In this document: positions 41,629-50,551 of the stretch, piece by piece
How the letters are laid out: each line of letters starts with the position of its first letter
Position numbering within the stretch: position 1 is the first letter of the stretch
Assembly (NCBI RefSeq): GCF_013359685.1
Contig: NZ_JABFMV010000001.1
Span: 128,858 to 192,857 of the forward strand
Source: Leifsonia sp. C5G2
Lineage (GTDB): Bacteria > Actinomycetota > Actinomycetes > Actinomycetales > Microbacteriaceae
Direction: 5' to 3'
DNA: 64,000 nucleotides
Notes under the pieces: model-generated
Seen by the model: the letters and a program-made list of their open reading frames with translations, nothing else
Database searches by the model: none
What the model was told of the DNA's origin: nothing
Position numbers and translations under genes: made by a program

Positions 41629-42099
41629 TCAGTCGACGGCGAGGATCAGCTCCACCTCGACCGGCGAGTCCAGCGGCAGCACCGCCACGCCGACGGCCGA
41701 GCGGGCGTGCACCCCGGCGTCGCCGAAGATCTCCCCGAGCACCTCCGAGGCGCCGTTGACGACACCCGGCTGCCCGGTGAAGGCGGGGTCGGAGGCGACG
41801 AAGCCGACGACCTTGACGACCCGGGTGACGCGATCGAGCGACCCGAGGACGCTCTTCGCCGCGGCGAGCGCGTTGAGCGCGCAGGTGCGCGCGTAGTCCT
41901 TCGCGTCGGCCGGCGGCACCAGGCCCTCTGCCTCGCCGACCTTGCCCGTCGCGGGCAGCGCGCCGGCGACCATCGGCAGCTGGCCCGAGGTGTAGACGTG
42001 GGAGCCGTCGAACACAGCCGGTGTGTACGCGGCGACCGGGGGAACGACCTCCGGCAGCGTGATCCCGAGCTCCGCGAGCCGGGCCTCGATGTCCGCCAT
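41629..42099 (-). CDS. RidA family protein
   Basis: The 156-residue protein belongs to the RidA/YjgF group, which hydrolyses reactive enamine/imine intermediates in its classic members. The pattern YTSGQLPM, ... ALNALAAAKSVLGSLDRVTRVVKVVGFVAS and ARSAVGVAVLPLDSPVEVELI is present, including the arginine that binds the carboxylate. It is longer than archetypal RidA (about 130) because of an N-terminal stretch, so it may be one of the other subfamilies. Its start touches the stop of the upstream small gene. Confidence 0.9.
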   Translation of the reverse strand: MADIEARLAELGITLPEVVPPVAAYTPAVFDGSHVYTSGQLPMVAGALPATGKVGEAEGLVPPADAKDYARTCALNALAAAKSVLGSLDRVTRVVKVVGFVASDPAFTGQPGVVNGASEVLGEIFGDAGVHARSAVGVAVLPLDSPVEVELILAVD

Positions 42100-42266
42100 C
42101 AGGCCTGATCCTCGCTCGCCACCTGGCGCTTGAGGTAGGCGACCAGACCGCCCTCGGGTCCCGTCACGATCTGCACCAGCTCCCAGCCTTCGGAGCCCCA
42201 GTTGTTCAGGATCGCGGCGGTGTTGTGGATCATCAGCGGGGTGGTCAGGTACTCCCAGCGCGGCAT
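42099..42266 (-). CDS. Small DUF4177-like protein
   Basis: The 55-residue protein MPRWEYLTTPLMIHNT... contains GSEGWELVQIVTGPEGGLVAYLKR, the strand-turn-strand pattern of DUF4177. AAGGAGC stands at the right distance from the ATG. It directly precedes the RidA gene, sharing one base, as in many actinobacteria. Function unknown. Only about 50 bases separate it from the divergent ponA. Confidence 0.8.
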   Translation of the reverse strand: MPRWEYLTTPLMIHNTAAILNNWGSEGWELVQIVTGPEGGLVAYLKRQVASEDQA

Positions 42267-42317
42267 CGTGCTCCTTGATTCGGGGGATTTCGCAGGTTCA
42301 TCACCTACTCTGATCCT

Positions 42318-44873
42318 ATGTCTGCGCAAAAACCACAGGCTAGAGGTGTGCTCGGCGCCACCGTTGCCTTCATCGGCATGAGTGTCGTGGCCGGTCTTCT
42401 GGTCACCGCCGCCGTCACCCCCGCGATCGCGGTCACCGGCATCGCCGCCAACAACAGCATCGGCGTCTTCGAGGGTCTCCCCGAGTACCTCAACGTCGAC
42501 CAGCTGGCCCAGCCCACCACGATCTACGCCAAGAGCGGCGACCAGGATGTGGCGCTGGCGACCTTCTACTCGCAGAACCGGCTCCCGGTCGCGTTCAACC
42601 AGATCTCGCAGGCCGGGAAGGACGCCGCGATCGCCGGCGAGGACCCGCGCTTCTACAGCCATGGCGGCGTCGACATCCAGGGCACCGTGCGCGGCGTCCT
42701 GTCGACCGTCGCCGGCGGCGGCGTTCAGGGCGGTTCGTCGATCACCCAGCAGTACGTGAAGAACGTGCTGCTGCAGAAGTGCGAGGCGCTCCCGGTCAAG
42801 ACGAAGGAGCAGAAGGCCGCCTATCAGAAGTGCGTCGACGACTCGACCGGCGTCTCCCCCGACCGCAAGCTCAAGGAGATGAAGTACTCGATCGGCATCG
42901 AGAAGAAGTACTCGAAGGACCAGATCCTCGTCGGGTACCTCAACATCGCCGGGTTCGGCGGATCGGTCTACGGCATCGAGGCCGCGGCCCGGTACTACTA
43001 CAACACCACGGCGGCGGCGCTGACCCCGGCGCAGGCGGCCAGCCTCGTCGCGATCGTCAACGAGCCGACGAGCCTGAAGATCGACAATCCCGCGTCGACG
43101 ACCAACGGCGCGGCCAACGGGTACGCCAAGAACAAAGAGCGACGCGACTACATCCTGCAGAAGATGTACCAGTACAAGAAGCTCACAAAGGCGCAGTACG
43201 AGGAGGCCGTCAAGACGCCGGTCACGCCGGACATCAAGCAGTCCGAGCGCGGCTGCCAGACGGCCGCCGGCGCCGCGTACTTCTGCGACTACGTGCAGAA
43301 GGTCATCTTGAACGACCCGACCTTCGGCGCCGACGAGGACACCCGTGCCTCCAACTTCAACCGCGGCGGGTACAAGATCTACACCACCCTCGACCTCGAC
43401 CTGCAGAAGGTCGCAGAGGAGACCATCCAGTCGTACGTGCCGCCGTCGTACTCCAAGGCCGACATCGGCGGCGTCCTGACCGGCGTCCAGCCCGACACCG
43501 GCCGGGTGCTCTACATGGCGCAGAACAAGAAGTACAGCCAGGACGAGGAGCAGCTGAACAGCAGCACGGACTACTCCTCGATCAACCTCGCCACCGATCA
43601 GAAGTACGGCGGCTCGGGCGGCTTCCAGGTCGGATCGACGTACAAGGTCTTCACGCTGGCCGAGTGGTTCAAGGAGGGCCACTCGCTCAATGAGTCGGTC
43701 AACGCCAACATCCGCACGTACACGAAGTTCAAGAACTCGTGCGACGGCGACTGGAGCGGCACGTACCGCCCGACCAACGACTCGTCCGGCGAAGAGGGCA
43801 TCCGGAACGCGCAGAGCGCGACCACCCAGTCCATCAACACGGCGTTCGTGAGCATGGCGAGCCAGCTCGACCTCTGCGAGATCAAGAAGGACGCCGAGGC
43901 GTTCGGGGTGCACACCGCCAAGGGCGAGCCGCTGGACACCAACCCGTCGTCGGTGCTCGGCACGAACTACATCGCGCCGCTCACCATGGCCACCGCCTTC
44001 GCGGGCATCGCCAACAACGGGAAGACCTGCACGCCCATCGCGATCGACAAGATCGTGGACGCCACCGGCAAGGAGGTGCCGCCGCCGGCGACCACCTGCA
44101 CCCAGTCCGTCGACCCCGCCATCGCCAACACCATGGCGAAGGCGCTCAAGGGTCCGCTCCAGGGCGGCGGAACCGCCTCCGGTATGAACCAGACCGGCAA
44201 GGACATGCTGGGCAAGACGGGTACCACCGAGTACAACGACCAGCTCTGGCTCGTCGCCGCGACCACCAAGGTCGCCGGCGCGTACTGGGTCGGCAACATC
44301 AAGGACCACGTCGACTTCCGTCGGATCTATCCGACGCACGGAACGTCGCCCGCGAGTGCCCGCACCGCGGTGATGCGCACCATGATGTCGGCCGCCGTCG
44401 GGAAGTACGGCGGAGACGACTTCCCGGAGCCGCCGTCCAAGCTGACCAAGGGCATCCAGGTCGCCATCCCCGACCTGACCGGCAAGACCCCGGACGAGGC
44501 GAAGGCCATCCTGACCGGGCTCGGCCTCGACTCCGCCGACGGCCCGCAGCAGGACTCCGTCGCGCCGGCCGGCACCGTCTCCGGGACGGACCCCGCCGCG
44601 GGTACGCAGGTGAGCAAGGGCACCGTGGTGACGATCTTCACCAGCAACGGGTCGATGGTGGCGATGCCGAACGTGGTCGGCCAGAAGGCGGCCGACGCCC
44701 AAGCAACCCTCACGGCCGCCGGCTTCAAGGTGAAGACCGTGGGCGGCAACAGTCCGACCGCCACCGTCCAGGCACAGGACCCGCCTGCGAACACCCCGGT
44801 CAAGACCGGCTCGCAGGTCACCCTGACGCTCGCGGCGTCGAACCCGTCGTCGACCCCGGGCGCGGGCGGCTAG
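42318..44873 (+). CDS. ponA: Bifunctional penicillin-binding protein with PASTA domains
   Basis: This class A PBP polymerises and cross-links peptidoglycan. The 851-residue protein has a membrane anchor (about 15-42), a glycosyltransferase domain with EDPRFYSHGGVD (about 108) and GGSSITQQYVKN (about 136), and a transpeptidase domain with STYK (about Ser438), SIN in TTQSINTAF and KTGTTE (about 631). Two PASTA domains follow (about 713-780 and 783-848, IPDLTGKTPDEAKAIL; MPNVVGQKAADAQATL). It resembles mycobacterial PonA2, and like it is followed by a metallophosphoesterase gene. Confidence 0.95.
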   Translation: MSAQKPQARGVLGATVAFIGMSVVAGLLVTAAVTPAIAVTGIAANNSIGVFEGLPEYLNVDQLAQPTTIYAKSGDQDVALATFYSQNRLPVAFNQISQAGKDAAIAGEDPRFYSHGGVDIQGTVRGVLSTVAGGGVQGGSSITQQYVKNVLLQKCEALPVKTKEQKAAYQKCVDDSTGVSPDRKLKEMKYSIGIEKKYSKDQILVGYLNIAGFGGSVYGIEAAARYYYNTTAAALTPAQAASLVAIVNEPTSLKIDNPASTTNGAANGYAKNKERRDYILQKMYQYKKLTKAQYEEAVKTPVTPDIKQSERGCQTAAGAAYFCDYVQKVILNDPTFGADEDTRASNFNRGGYKIYTTLDLDLQKVAEETIQSYVPPSYSKADIGGVLTGVQPDTGRVLYMAQNKKYSQDEEQLNSSTDYSSINLATDQKYGGSGGFQVGSTYKVFTLAEWFKEGHSLNESVNANIRTYTKFKNSCDGDWSGTYRPTNDSSGEEGIRNAQSATTQSINTAFVSMASQLDLCEIKKDAEAFGVHTAKGEPLDTNPSSVLGTNYIAPLTMATAFAGIANNGKTCTPIAIDKIVDATGKEVPPPATTCTQSVDPAIANTMAKALKGPLQGGGTASGMNQTGKDMLGKTGTTEYNDQLWLVAATTKVAGAYWVGNIKDHVDFRRIYPTHGTSPASARTAVMRTMMSAAVGKYGGDDFPEPPSKLTKGIQVAIPDLTGKTPDEAKAILTGLGLDSADGPQQDSVAPAGTVSGTDPAAGTQVSKGTVVTIFTSNGSMVAMPNVVGQKAADAQATLTAAGFKVKTVGGNSPTATVQAQDPPANTPVKTGSQVTLTLAASNPSSTPGAGG

Positions 44874-45853
44874 TGGCTCGCGGAGCATTCCGTCCGGCGG
44901 CGTCCGCCCTGGCGCTCGTCGCCGGGGCGGGCGCCGCTGCGTTCGCCTACGGGTCGCTGATCGAACGACGTGCCTACACGCTGCGTGAGGTGAGCGCGCC
45001 GGTCCTGCCGCCGGGAGCCGACCCGATCCGGGTGCTGCACCTGTCCGACCTGCACATGGCGCCGTGGCAGCGCGACAAGCAGGAGTGGATCCGGTCGCTC
45101 GCCCGTCTCTCGCCCGACCTGATCGTGGAGACCGGGGACGTCCTGGGTCACGCTCAGGGTCTCGAGGGTGTGCGCGCGGCCTACCAGGCCTTCAGCGGCA
45201 TCCCCGGTGTCTTCGTGCACGGTTCGAACGACTACTACGGTCCCCAGTTCAAGAACCCGCTCAAGTACTTCCTCGGCCCGTCCAAGAAGCGCACCCCGAC
45301 TGCTCCGCGGCTCGACACGGCGTCCCTCACGGCGTTCTTCCGCGACCTCGGCTGGATCGACCTCGACAATCGTGCGGCCGGCCTCGAACTGCGGGGAACG
45401 CACCTGGAGTTCTTCGGCGTCGACGACCCGCACATCCGCTTCGACCGGGTGGAGTCCATCCCGGGCGCCTTGGACGAGCTGCGCGAGAACGATCCGTTCT
45501 CCGACGACAACGCCTGGCCGGACGAGGGTCCGCGTCCCGAGCGGCAGGCGGTCACCATCGGTGTGACGCACTCCCCCTACCGCCGGGTGCTGGATGCGTT
45601 CGTGACCTATGGGGCCGAGATGATCTTCGCCGGCCACACCCACGGCGGTCAGGTGTGCGTGCCCGGGTTCGGTGCTCTCGTCACCAACTGCGACATCCCG
45701 CGTGCCCAGGTGAAGGGGCTCAGTGTGTGGCGTCATGCGTTCCGGTCGGCGTACCTGAACGTGTCGGCGGGGCTGGGCACGTCGATCTTCGCCCCTGTGC
45801 GCTTCGCCTGCCGTCCGGAGGCCACTCTGGTGACGCTCACCGCCGCCCCCTGA
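44873..45853 (+). CDS. Membrane-anchored metallophosphoesterase
   Basis: The 326-residue protein has an N-terminal membrane helix (about 8-28) and a calcineurin-like phosphoesterase domain: LHLSDLHM (metal Asp/His), VETGDVLGH, HGSNDYY in place of GNHD, and FAGHTHGGQVCVPG. The N instead of H-D spacing at the third motif is common in this actinobacterial subgroup. The GTG start shares its first base with the ponA stop (TAGTG), so it is co-translated with the cell-wall synthase. Substrate unknown; it may act at the membrane surface. Confidence 0.88.
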   Translation: MARGAFRPAASALALVAGAGAAAFAYGSLIERRAYTLREVSAPVLPPGADPIRVLHLSDLHMAPWQRDKQEWIRSLARLSPDLIVETGDVLGHAQGLEGVRAAYQAFSGIPGVFVHGSNDYYGPQFKNPLKYFLGPSKKRTPTAPRLDTASLTAFFRDLGWIDLDNRAAGLELRGTHLEFFGVDDPHIRFDRVESIPGALDELRENDPFSDDNAWPDEGPRPERQAVTIGVTHSPYRRVLDAFVTYGAEMIFAGHTHGGQVCVPGFGALVTNCDIPRAQVKGLSVWRHAFRSAYLNVSAGLGTSIFAPVRFACRPEATLVTLTAAP

Positions 45854-45907
45854 GTGCCTCCCGTGGTCATGAGCACTCTCGCGCTCGTGTATCCTGGATG
45901 AGGCCTT

Positions 45908-45981
<74 letters not shown>

Positions 45982-45982
45982 C

Positions 45983-46049
45983 GTAATGCAATAAGAGGAA
46001 AGGCCCCGGCTCGCTGAGCGAGCCGGGGCCTTTCCTCTTATTGCATTAC
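45983..46049. terminator. 32-bp perfect palindrome downstream of tRNA-Pro
   Basis: The arms 45983-46014 and 46018-46049 are exact complements over all 32 bases, with TGA as the loop. The core is GGCCCCGGCTCGC; the outer part, GTAATGCAATAAGAGGAAA, is AT-rich. It starts one base after the tRNA, so it should terminate it. It is also symmetric for transcription from the other side. Confidence 0.85.
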
Positions 46050-46205
46050 TCGCTGGTGTCTAATGGGGCCCCCGCCCGCGAGGGGCCCCGGGCGCCGCTC
46101 CGAGCGCCAGCGAGGACCGGCGTCTGGGGTAGCGGGTGGGGCGCACCTCGCGACGCCCGTGGAGAAGTCTTGGACACCCCGTGGAGAGCCGCCGGCAAAG
46201 TCCGG
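46050..46205. other. Intergenic stretch
   Basis: Between the palindrome and the end of the FMN reductase gene I see no gene, repeat or hairpin that I can support. Confidence 0.4.
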
Positions 46206-46799
46206 CTAAAACGCATCCGGCCGAGCAAACTCCACCTCCCCCACCGGCACCCCCGGCTCGACCCGCGACCGGATCAGCGGCAGCGTCCGCGACACCGCGG
46301 TGTCGATGCGCTCGCGCAGGTCCTCCGACCGGATCTGGTAGTCGGCGAAGTCGCTCTCGGCGGCGTAGATGCCGAGCGGCAGGGTGAGGGACTGGAAGAA
46401 ACCGAACAGCGGCCGCATCTGGTGCTCCACCAACAGCGCGTGCCGGTCGCTGCCTCCGGTGGCCGTGAGCACGATGGGCTTGTCGATGAGCGCGTACTGG
46501 CCGACATGGTCGAAGAAGAGCTTGAACAGGCCCGTGTAGGTGGCCCGGTAGGCCGGGGAGCCGACCACCAGGATGTCGGCCGCCTCCACGGCCTCCAGCG
46601 CCTCGGTGACGACGGGGCTGAGGCTGTTGCGGAACGGCCCGGCCCCGAGGTCCGGGAGCAGCGGCGCGAGCTGGATGGTGCGGGCGATGCCGCCGGTCGC
46701 TTCCGCGTACGAGCGGGTGACCTCGTCGACCAGGACCGTCGTGCGGGAGGGGTGGGTGGGGCTTCCGCTCACTCCGACCACGCTGAGTGGATGCGACAT
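46206..46799 (-). CDS. NAD(P)H-dependent FMN reductase
   Basis: The 197-residue flavodoxin-fold protein has the phosphate loop VVGVSGSPTHPSRTTVL and the motif VVGSPAYRATYTGLFKLFFDHV of SsuE/MsuE-type reductases. It reduces FMN for two-component flavin oxygenases. It lies 88 bases downstream of an LLM-class oxidoreductase gene on the same strand, a natural partner that uses reduced flavin. The ATG at 46799 is used. Confidence 0.88.
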   Translation of the reverse strand: MSHPLSVVGVSGSPTHPSRTTVLVDEVTRSYAEATGGIARTIQLAPLLPDLGAGPFRNSLSPVVTEALEAVEAADILVVGSPAYRATYTGLFKLFFDHVGQYALIDKPIVLTATGGSDRHALLVEHQMRPLFGFFQSLTLPLGIYAAESDFADYQIRSEDLRERIDTAVSRTLPLIRSRVEPGVPVGEVEFARPDAF

Positions 46800-46887
46800 G
46801 TGGGAACCGCCTTCCGGCTGGGGATCGGGATTTCGCCCAACGGTACCCGGAGCCGTCGCCGACCGCGCGGGCGGCCGTCACGGTCCG

Positions 46888-47904
46888 TCATGCGGCGGGG
46901 TACAGCTCCCGGACGATCTCCAGCGAGCGGATGCGGCCTTCCACCGTCGCGGCTCCGGACGAGACCATGAGCTCGTCGGTGCCGGTGGAGGCGAGCAGGG
47001 ATTCGAGCCGGCTCTTCACCTCGTCGGGCGTGCCGACGGCCTGGCGGGCGTTCCGGCTCGCGATGAACTCCTCCTCCAGGGGACCGAACTCGTACGCCAG
47101 CGCCTCCTCGATGCTCACCGGTTCGGGCTTGAGGCCCCGGCGCATGCGGAGGAACGACAGCTGGCCGGGCAGGGAGAGCGCGCGGACGGTCTCCGGGTCC
47201 TCGTCGGAGATGACGTTGACGGCGATCATCGTGTGCGGCTCGGCCAGAGTCTCGCTCGGCTCGAACTTCGACCGGTACAGGTCGAGCGCGGCCTCGGTGT
47301 TCTCGCCGGCGAAGTGGTGCGCGAAGGCGAAGGGCAGCCCGAGCGCCGCGGCGACCTGGGCGCTGTAGCCGCTGGAGCCGAGCAGCCAGACCTGCGGGGC
47401 GTCGCCGAGTCCCGGCACGGCGGTGATGCCGTGCAGCGGGTTGGCGTCGCTCATCCCGCCGTAGAAGAAGCCGAAGAGGTCGAGGAGCTGCTGCGGGAAG
47501 TCGTCGGCGCCCAGGCCCTCCTGGCTGCGGCGGAGCGCCGCGGCGGTGGCACCGTCGGTGCCGGGCGCGCGGCCGATGCCGAGGTCGATGCGGTCGCCGT
47601 AGAGGGCGCGCAGCGTCCCGAACTGCTCGGCGACGACCAGCGGCGCATGGTTGGGCAGCATCACGCCGCCGCTGCCCACCCGGATGCGCTCGGTCGCGCT
47701 CGCCACCCCGGCGATGAGGACCGCGGGGGCACTGGAGGCGATGGCCGGCATCCCGTGGTGCTCGGCGACCCAGAACCGGTCGTAGCCGAGCCGTTCCGCG
47801 TTCTGCGCGAGGCGGATGGTGCCGGCGACAGCGTCGGCGTTGGTTCCGCCTGCGGGGCGGCTGGCGAGGTCGAGGACGTTGAGGGGGATGCTGCGGGAAG
47901 TCAC
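46888..47904 (-). CDS. LLM class flavin-dependent oxidoreductase
   Basis: The 338-residue protein is of the bacterial luciferase-like type, with [59 protein letters not shown] and [11 protein letters not shown]. It is of the MsnO8-like subgroup, which includes many monooxygenases of unknown substrate. With the FMN reductase gene that follows, it probably forms a two-component system. GTG start at 47904, preceded by CCGGGG. Confidence 0.9.
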   Translation of the reverse strand: MTSRSIPLNVLDLASRPAGGTNADAVAGTIRLAQNAERLGYDRFWVAEHHGMPAIASSAPAVLIAGVASATERIRVGSGGVMLPNHAPLVVAEQFGTLRALYGDRIDLGIGRAPGTDGATAAALRRSQEGLGADDFPQQLLDLFGFFYGGMSDANPLHGITAVPGLGDAPQVWLLGSSGYSAQVAAALGLPFAFAHHFAGENTEAALDLYRSKFEPSETLAEPHTMIAVNVISDEDPETVRALSLPGQLSFLRMRRGLKPEPVSIEEALAYEFGPLEEEFIASRNARQAVGTPDEVKSRLESLLASTGTDELMVSSGAATVEGRIRSLEIVRELYPAA

Positions 47905-47933
47905 CCCCGGTGCAACGCGGCGCCCGGCACGAC

Positions 47934-47966
47934 GATTCCCGGCCGGTTCGGAACCGGCCGGGAATC
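47934..47966 (-). terminator. Terminator hairpin after the LAHTG protein gene
   Basis: GATTCCCGGCCGGTT and AACCGGCCGGGAATC form a perfect 15-bp stem with loop CGG, 20 bases past the stop of the 47987-48550 gene and 29 bases before the LLM start. Confidence 0.8.
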
Positions 47967-47986
47967 GGGTCGTTGCGGCAGGGCGC

Positions 47987-48550
47987 TCAGACCGTGGTCT
48001 TGAGCTTCCGGATCCAGGCCACGATCGCCAGGGCGATCAGGCCGAGGACCACAAGCGATCCGCCCGCCCAGGCCGCCCAGGTGGCGACGACGGAGCCGGT
48101 GTGCGCCAGTCCTCCGCTGCCCGGGTCGACCACCGTGCTGGCCTGGTCGGCCGGCAGGACGGTCAGGGTGGTCGGGCACTCGTGCCCGCTGGTCTGCCCG
48201 ATGCCGACCACGCTGTACTGGCCGGAGGCGCTCGCCGGGAGGGTCACGGAGAGCACGTCGCTGCCGTCGGCGTTGGCGTGCTTGGTGAACTGGAGGCTGC
48301 TGGTGGCTGTGGTGAAGGAGGCCAGCTTGAAGCTGGAGCCGTCCTGTCCGGTCACCGTCCAGGTGATCGCCTCGCCCGGCGACCAGGTCCCGGGGATGCA
48401 GATGAGTGTCGCGCTGCTGCCGGCGTCGACGACGGAGACGTCGAACTTGCACTGGGCGCCGTCGGTGTAGTCGACGGCATTCGCAGCCGCGGGGGCCGCA
48501 AGCAGCAGCCCCGCGGTCACGGCGACTGCCGCCAGGATCTTCTTGAACAT
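47987..48550 (-). CDS. Putative class E sortase substrate, surface protein with LAHTG motif
   Basis: The 187-residue protein has a signal peptide ([20 protein letters not shown], cleavage near ANA-VD), then a single all-beta domain with three cysteines (CKF, LICIPG, HECP). Its C-terminus is a cell-wall sorting signal: LAHTG, a hydrophobic helix and the basic tail WIRKLKTTV. LAxTG is the motif used by class E sortases of high-GC actinobacteria. The domain resembles an Ig-like fold. The ATG at 48550 is supported by the signal peptide. No sortase gene is in the window. Confidence 0.78.
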   Translation of the reverse strand: MFKKILAAVAVTAGLLLAAPAAANAVDYTDGAQCKFDVSVVDAGSSATLICIPGTWSPGEAITWTVTGQDGSSFKLASFTTATSSLQFTKHANADGSDVLSVTLPASASGQYSVVGIGQTSGHECPTTLTVLPADQASTVVDPGSGGLAHTGSVVATWAAWAGGSLVVLGLIALAIVAWIRKLKTTV

Positions 48551-48603
48551 CGGCCCGCCTTTCTGTTTGGGGCCCGGCTCACGGTCGGGTAATTGAGTAA
48601 TCT

Positions 48604-50481
48604 TCACTTTACGATGCCCGAGCACTGGACGACAATGGGCTCGACCGCCTTCTCTACCCCCACATCGGGGGTGGAACCATCGCCCGGAAGCGTCGGCGTG
48701 GTCACCACGGTCAGATCGGCGGACGACTGCTGCTCGTTGAGGAACTGCACGGAGACCGTCCGCGACTGGCCGGGCGCCAGCTCGACGGTGAACAGGCTCA
48801 CCGGGCGGCCGCCGTCCACGCCGGAGACCGTGGAGTAGTTCGCACCGTCGCTCTCCGTCGCGGCGAGCAGGCCGCCGGACGGCCCGTACACGGCCACGCG
48901 GGTGCGGATGGACCCGGGCGGAACACCGTACGTCCCACCGCCCGTGACGTATTCCGGGAGCGAGGTGGCCGCATCCGCCGGCGCGCGATTGGTCAGTGTG
49001 ACGCGCACGAGCGTCGACGGTTTGCCGTCGGCCCGGCAGATCGCGGCCCCGGCGGCCACGGAGGTACCGAGGTAGTAGTCCATCTTCGCCCCGGTGGCGT
49101 CGTTGTAGTAGACGCCGATCCCGGCACTCGACAGATCGGAGCGCGGCAGCGATCCCGCGAGGGTCGTCCTCCCCAGCACCTTCTCGTCGTCGGGATGGGC
49201 GCTCCAGACGAGCACGCGCCGCGATTCCCCGGCGGCGGCGAGCGCACTGACCAGCTTCTTCGCATCCACATCGCCGGACGAGAGCCGGGAGAAGACCGCG
49301 GACGCCGCGGAGGCGAAGAACGCATCCTGCTGCGCGGGCTGCGAGAACCGCTGGTACACGTCACTGAGCAGGAGCTTGACGGCGTTGGAGGAGGTGAGCG
49401 TGTCGCCGGACGGCAGCGTGACCGGACCGGTCGACTTCAGCAGCCCGCTGAGCACCACGGGGTCGACGGCGACGACACCATCCACCGTCCCGCCGTAGGT
49501 CTTCGTCCACATCGCGGCGGCGGTCGTGGCCGCCAGCGGGAAGTGGGGCGTCAGGTTGGCGTCCTGGAGGTAGCGGCCGACGAGCGGACCGTAGAGTCCC
49601 TGGGTCGTGCTGGGGACATCGGCGACGGATGCGCCCCACGGCCCGATCGACGTCCCCGCCTCCTGCCGCACGAGCGTGACCGCTCCGTCGTCGGCGTGGA
49701 CGAGGGCCACGGCGCCGATGAGCCCTCCCGTCGCACGGAGCTCGGCCGGGTTCTGCGCGGCGAGCAGGTAGTCGCGCGGGCCATCGGCCCCGAGCATCGA
49801 CGGCAGGAGCTTGACCGCGTTGCCGATGGCATCGATCTGCGGCGCCGCGTGGTCGAGCACGTCGTGCAGTTGCGAGATGCCGGCGGCGACGGGCGCCACC
49901 AGGCCGCCGGTCCGGATCGCCGCCACGCTCCCCCTCGCCGAGATGAACGCTGCCCTCGCCTTGGCGACCGCGGGCTGCGCCGCCACGATCGGCGCCAGGT
50001 CGACCCGGCCGTCCTTGACGGCGAGCGCACGCAGGTCGACCCCTTCGCCCGCCGCCACGAGGGGACTGACGACGCGCGAGGCGACGGTGTCGGAGGCGGC
50101 CGCCGCCGTGCGCACCGCGGTCAGGTTGGGCCCGATCCACGGCACGGCCTCGGCGGTGAGCCACACCGGGTCCGATGTCAGGCCGGCGGCCTGGCTCGTC
50201 TTCTCACTGAGAGCGGCGGCTGCGCGCTCCGCGGCGGGGAGGTCGCCGGAGCCGATCGCGGTCTTCACCCGGTCGGCGGCCGGGATGGCGTCGGCGAGGG
50301 CGCGCTGCGCCACGTAGCCGCGGACCCCGATCCACACGATCGCGAACAGGAGGACGACGCCGAGCCCGATCAGGATGGAGACGGTCGCGGGATGCCGGAG
50401 CGGCCGCCGCCGCGGCACGCTCGGTGGCACCGTGTCCGCGCGGCGCGGCGGTGCGTCCGGCTCGGTGAGACCTGTCGCCAT
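48604..50481 (-). CDS. DUF4012 domain membrane protein
   Basis: The 625-residue protein has a proline-rich cytoplasmic start, one helix (about 34-54) and a long outer part. This part contains the DUF4012 pattern: YLLAAQNPAELRATGGLIGAVALVHADDG, LTPHFPLAATTAAAMWTKTYGG, GVVAVDPVVLSGLLKSTGPVTLPSG. Such proteins occur near polysaccharide or glycan genes, and here the gene lies next to UDP-glucose dehydrogenase and a sortase-type surface protein. Function unknown; a link to capsule or cell-wall glycan is an inference. Confidence 0.85.
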   Translation of the reverse strand: MATGLTEPDAPPRRADTVPPSVPRRRPLRHPATVSILIGLGVVLLFAIVWIGVRGYVAQRALADAIPAADRVKTAIGSGDLPAAERAAAALSEKTSQAAGLTSDPVWLTAEAVPWIGPNLTAVRTAAAASDTVASRVVSPLVAAGEGVDLRALAVKDGRVDLAPIVAAQPAVAKARAAFISARGSVAAIRTGGLVAPVAAGISQLHDVLDHAAPQIDAIGNAVKLLPSMLGADGPRDYLLAAQNPAELRATGGLIGAVALVHADDGAVTLVRQEAGTSIGPWGASVADVPSTTQGLYGPLVGRYLQDANLTPHFPLAATTAAAMWTKTYGGTVDGVVAVDPVVLSGLLKSTGPVTLPSGDTLTSSNAVKLLLSDVYQRFSQPAQQDAFFASAASAVFSRLSSGDVDAKKLVSALAAAGESRRVLVWSAHPDDEKVLGRTTLAGSLPRSDLSSAGIGVYYNDATGAKMDYYLGTSVAAGAAICRADGKPSTLVRVTLTNRAPADAATSLPEYVTGGGTYGVPPGSIRTRVAVYGPSGGLLAATESDGANYSTVSGVDGGRPVSLFTVELAPGQSRTVSVQFLNEQQSSADLTVVTTPTLPGDGSTPDVGVEKAVEPIVVQCSGIVK

Positions 50482-50551
50482 GCGACAAACCTAACAAATC
50501 CTCACTTTTTTGGCGGCCCCCAAATGGGGCGAGTCTTGCCGGGTGCTCGCG

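Noticed and set aside
50490-50545. Terminator after ugd (TTTTTT and GGCCCCCAAATGGGGC)
   Set aside because: The T-run lies on the wrong side of the short stem for either neighbouring gene, and the stem has only four or five pairs.
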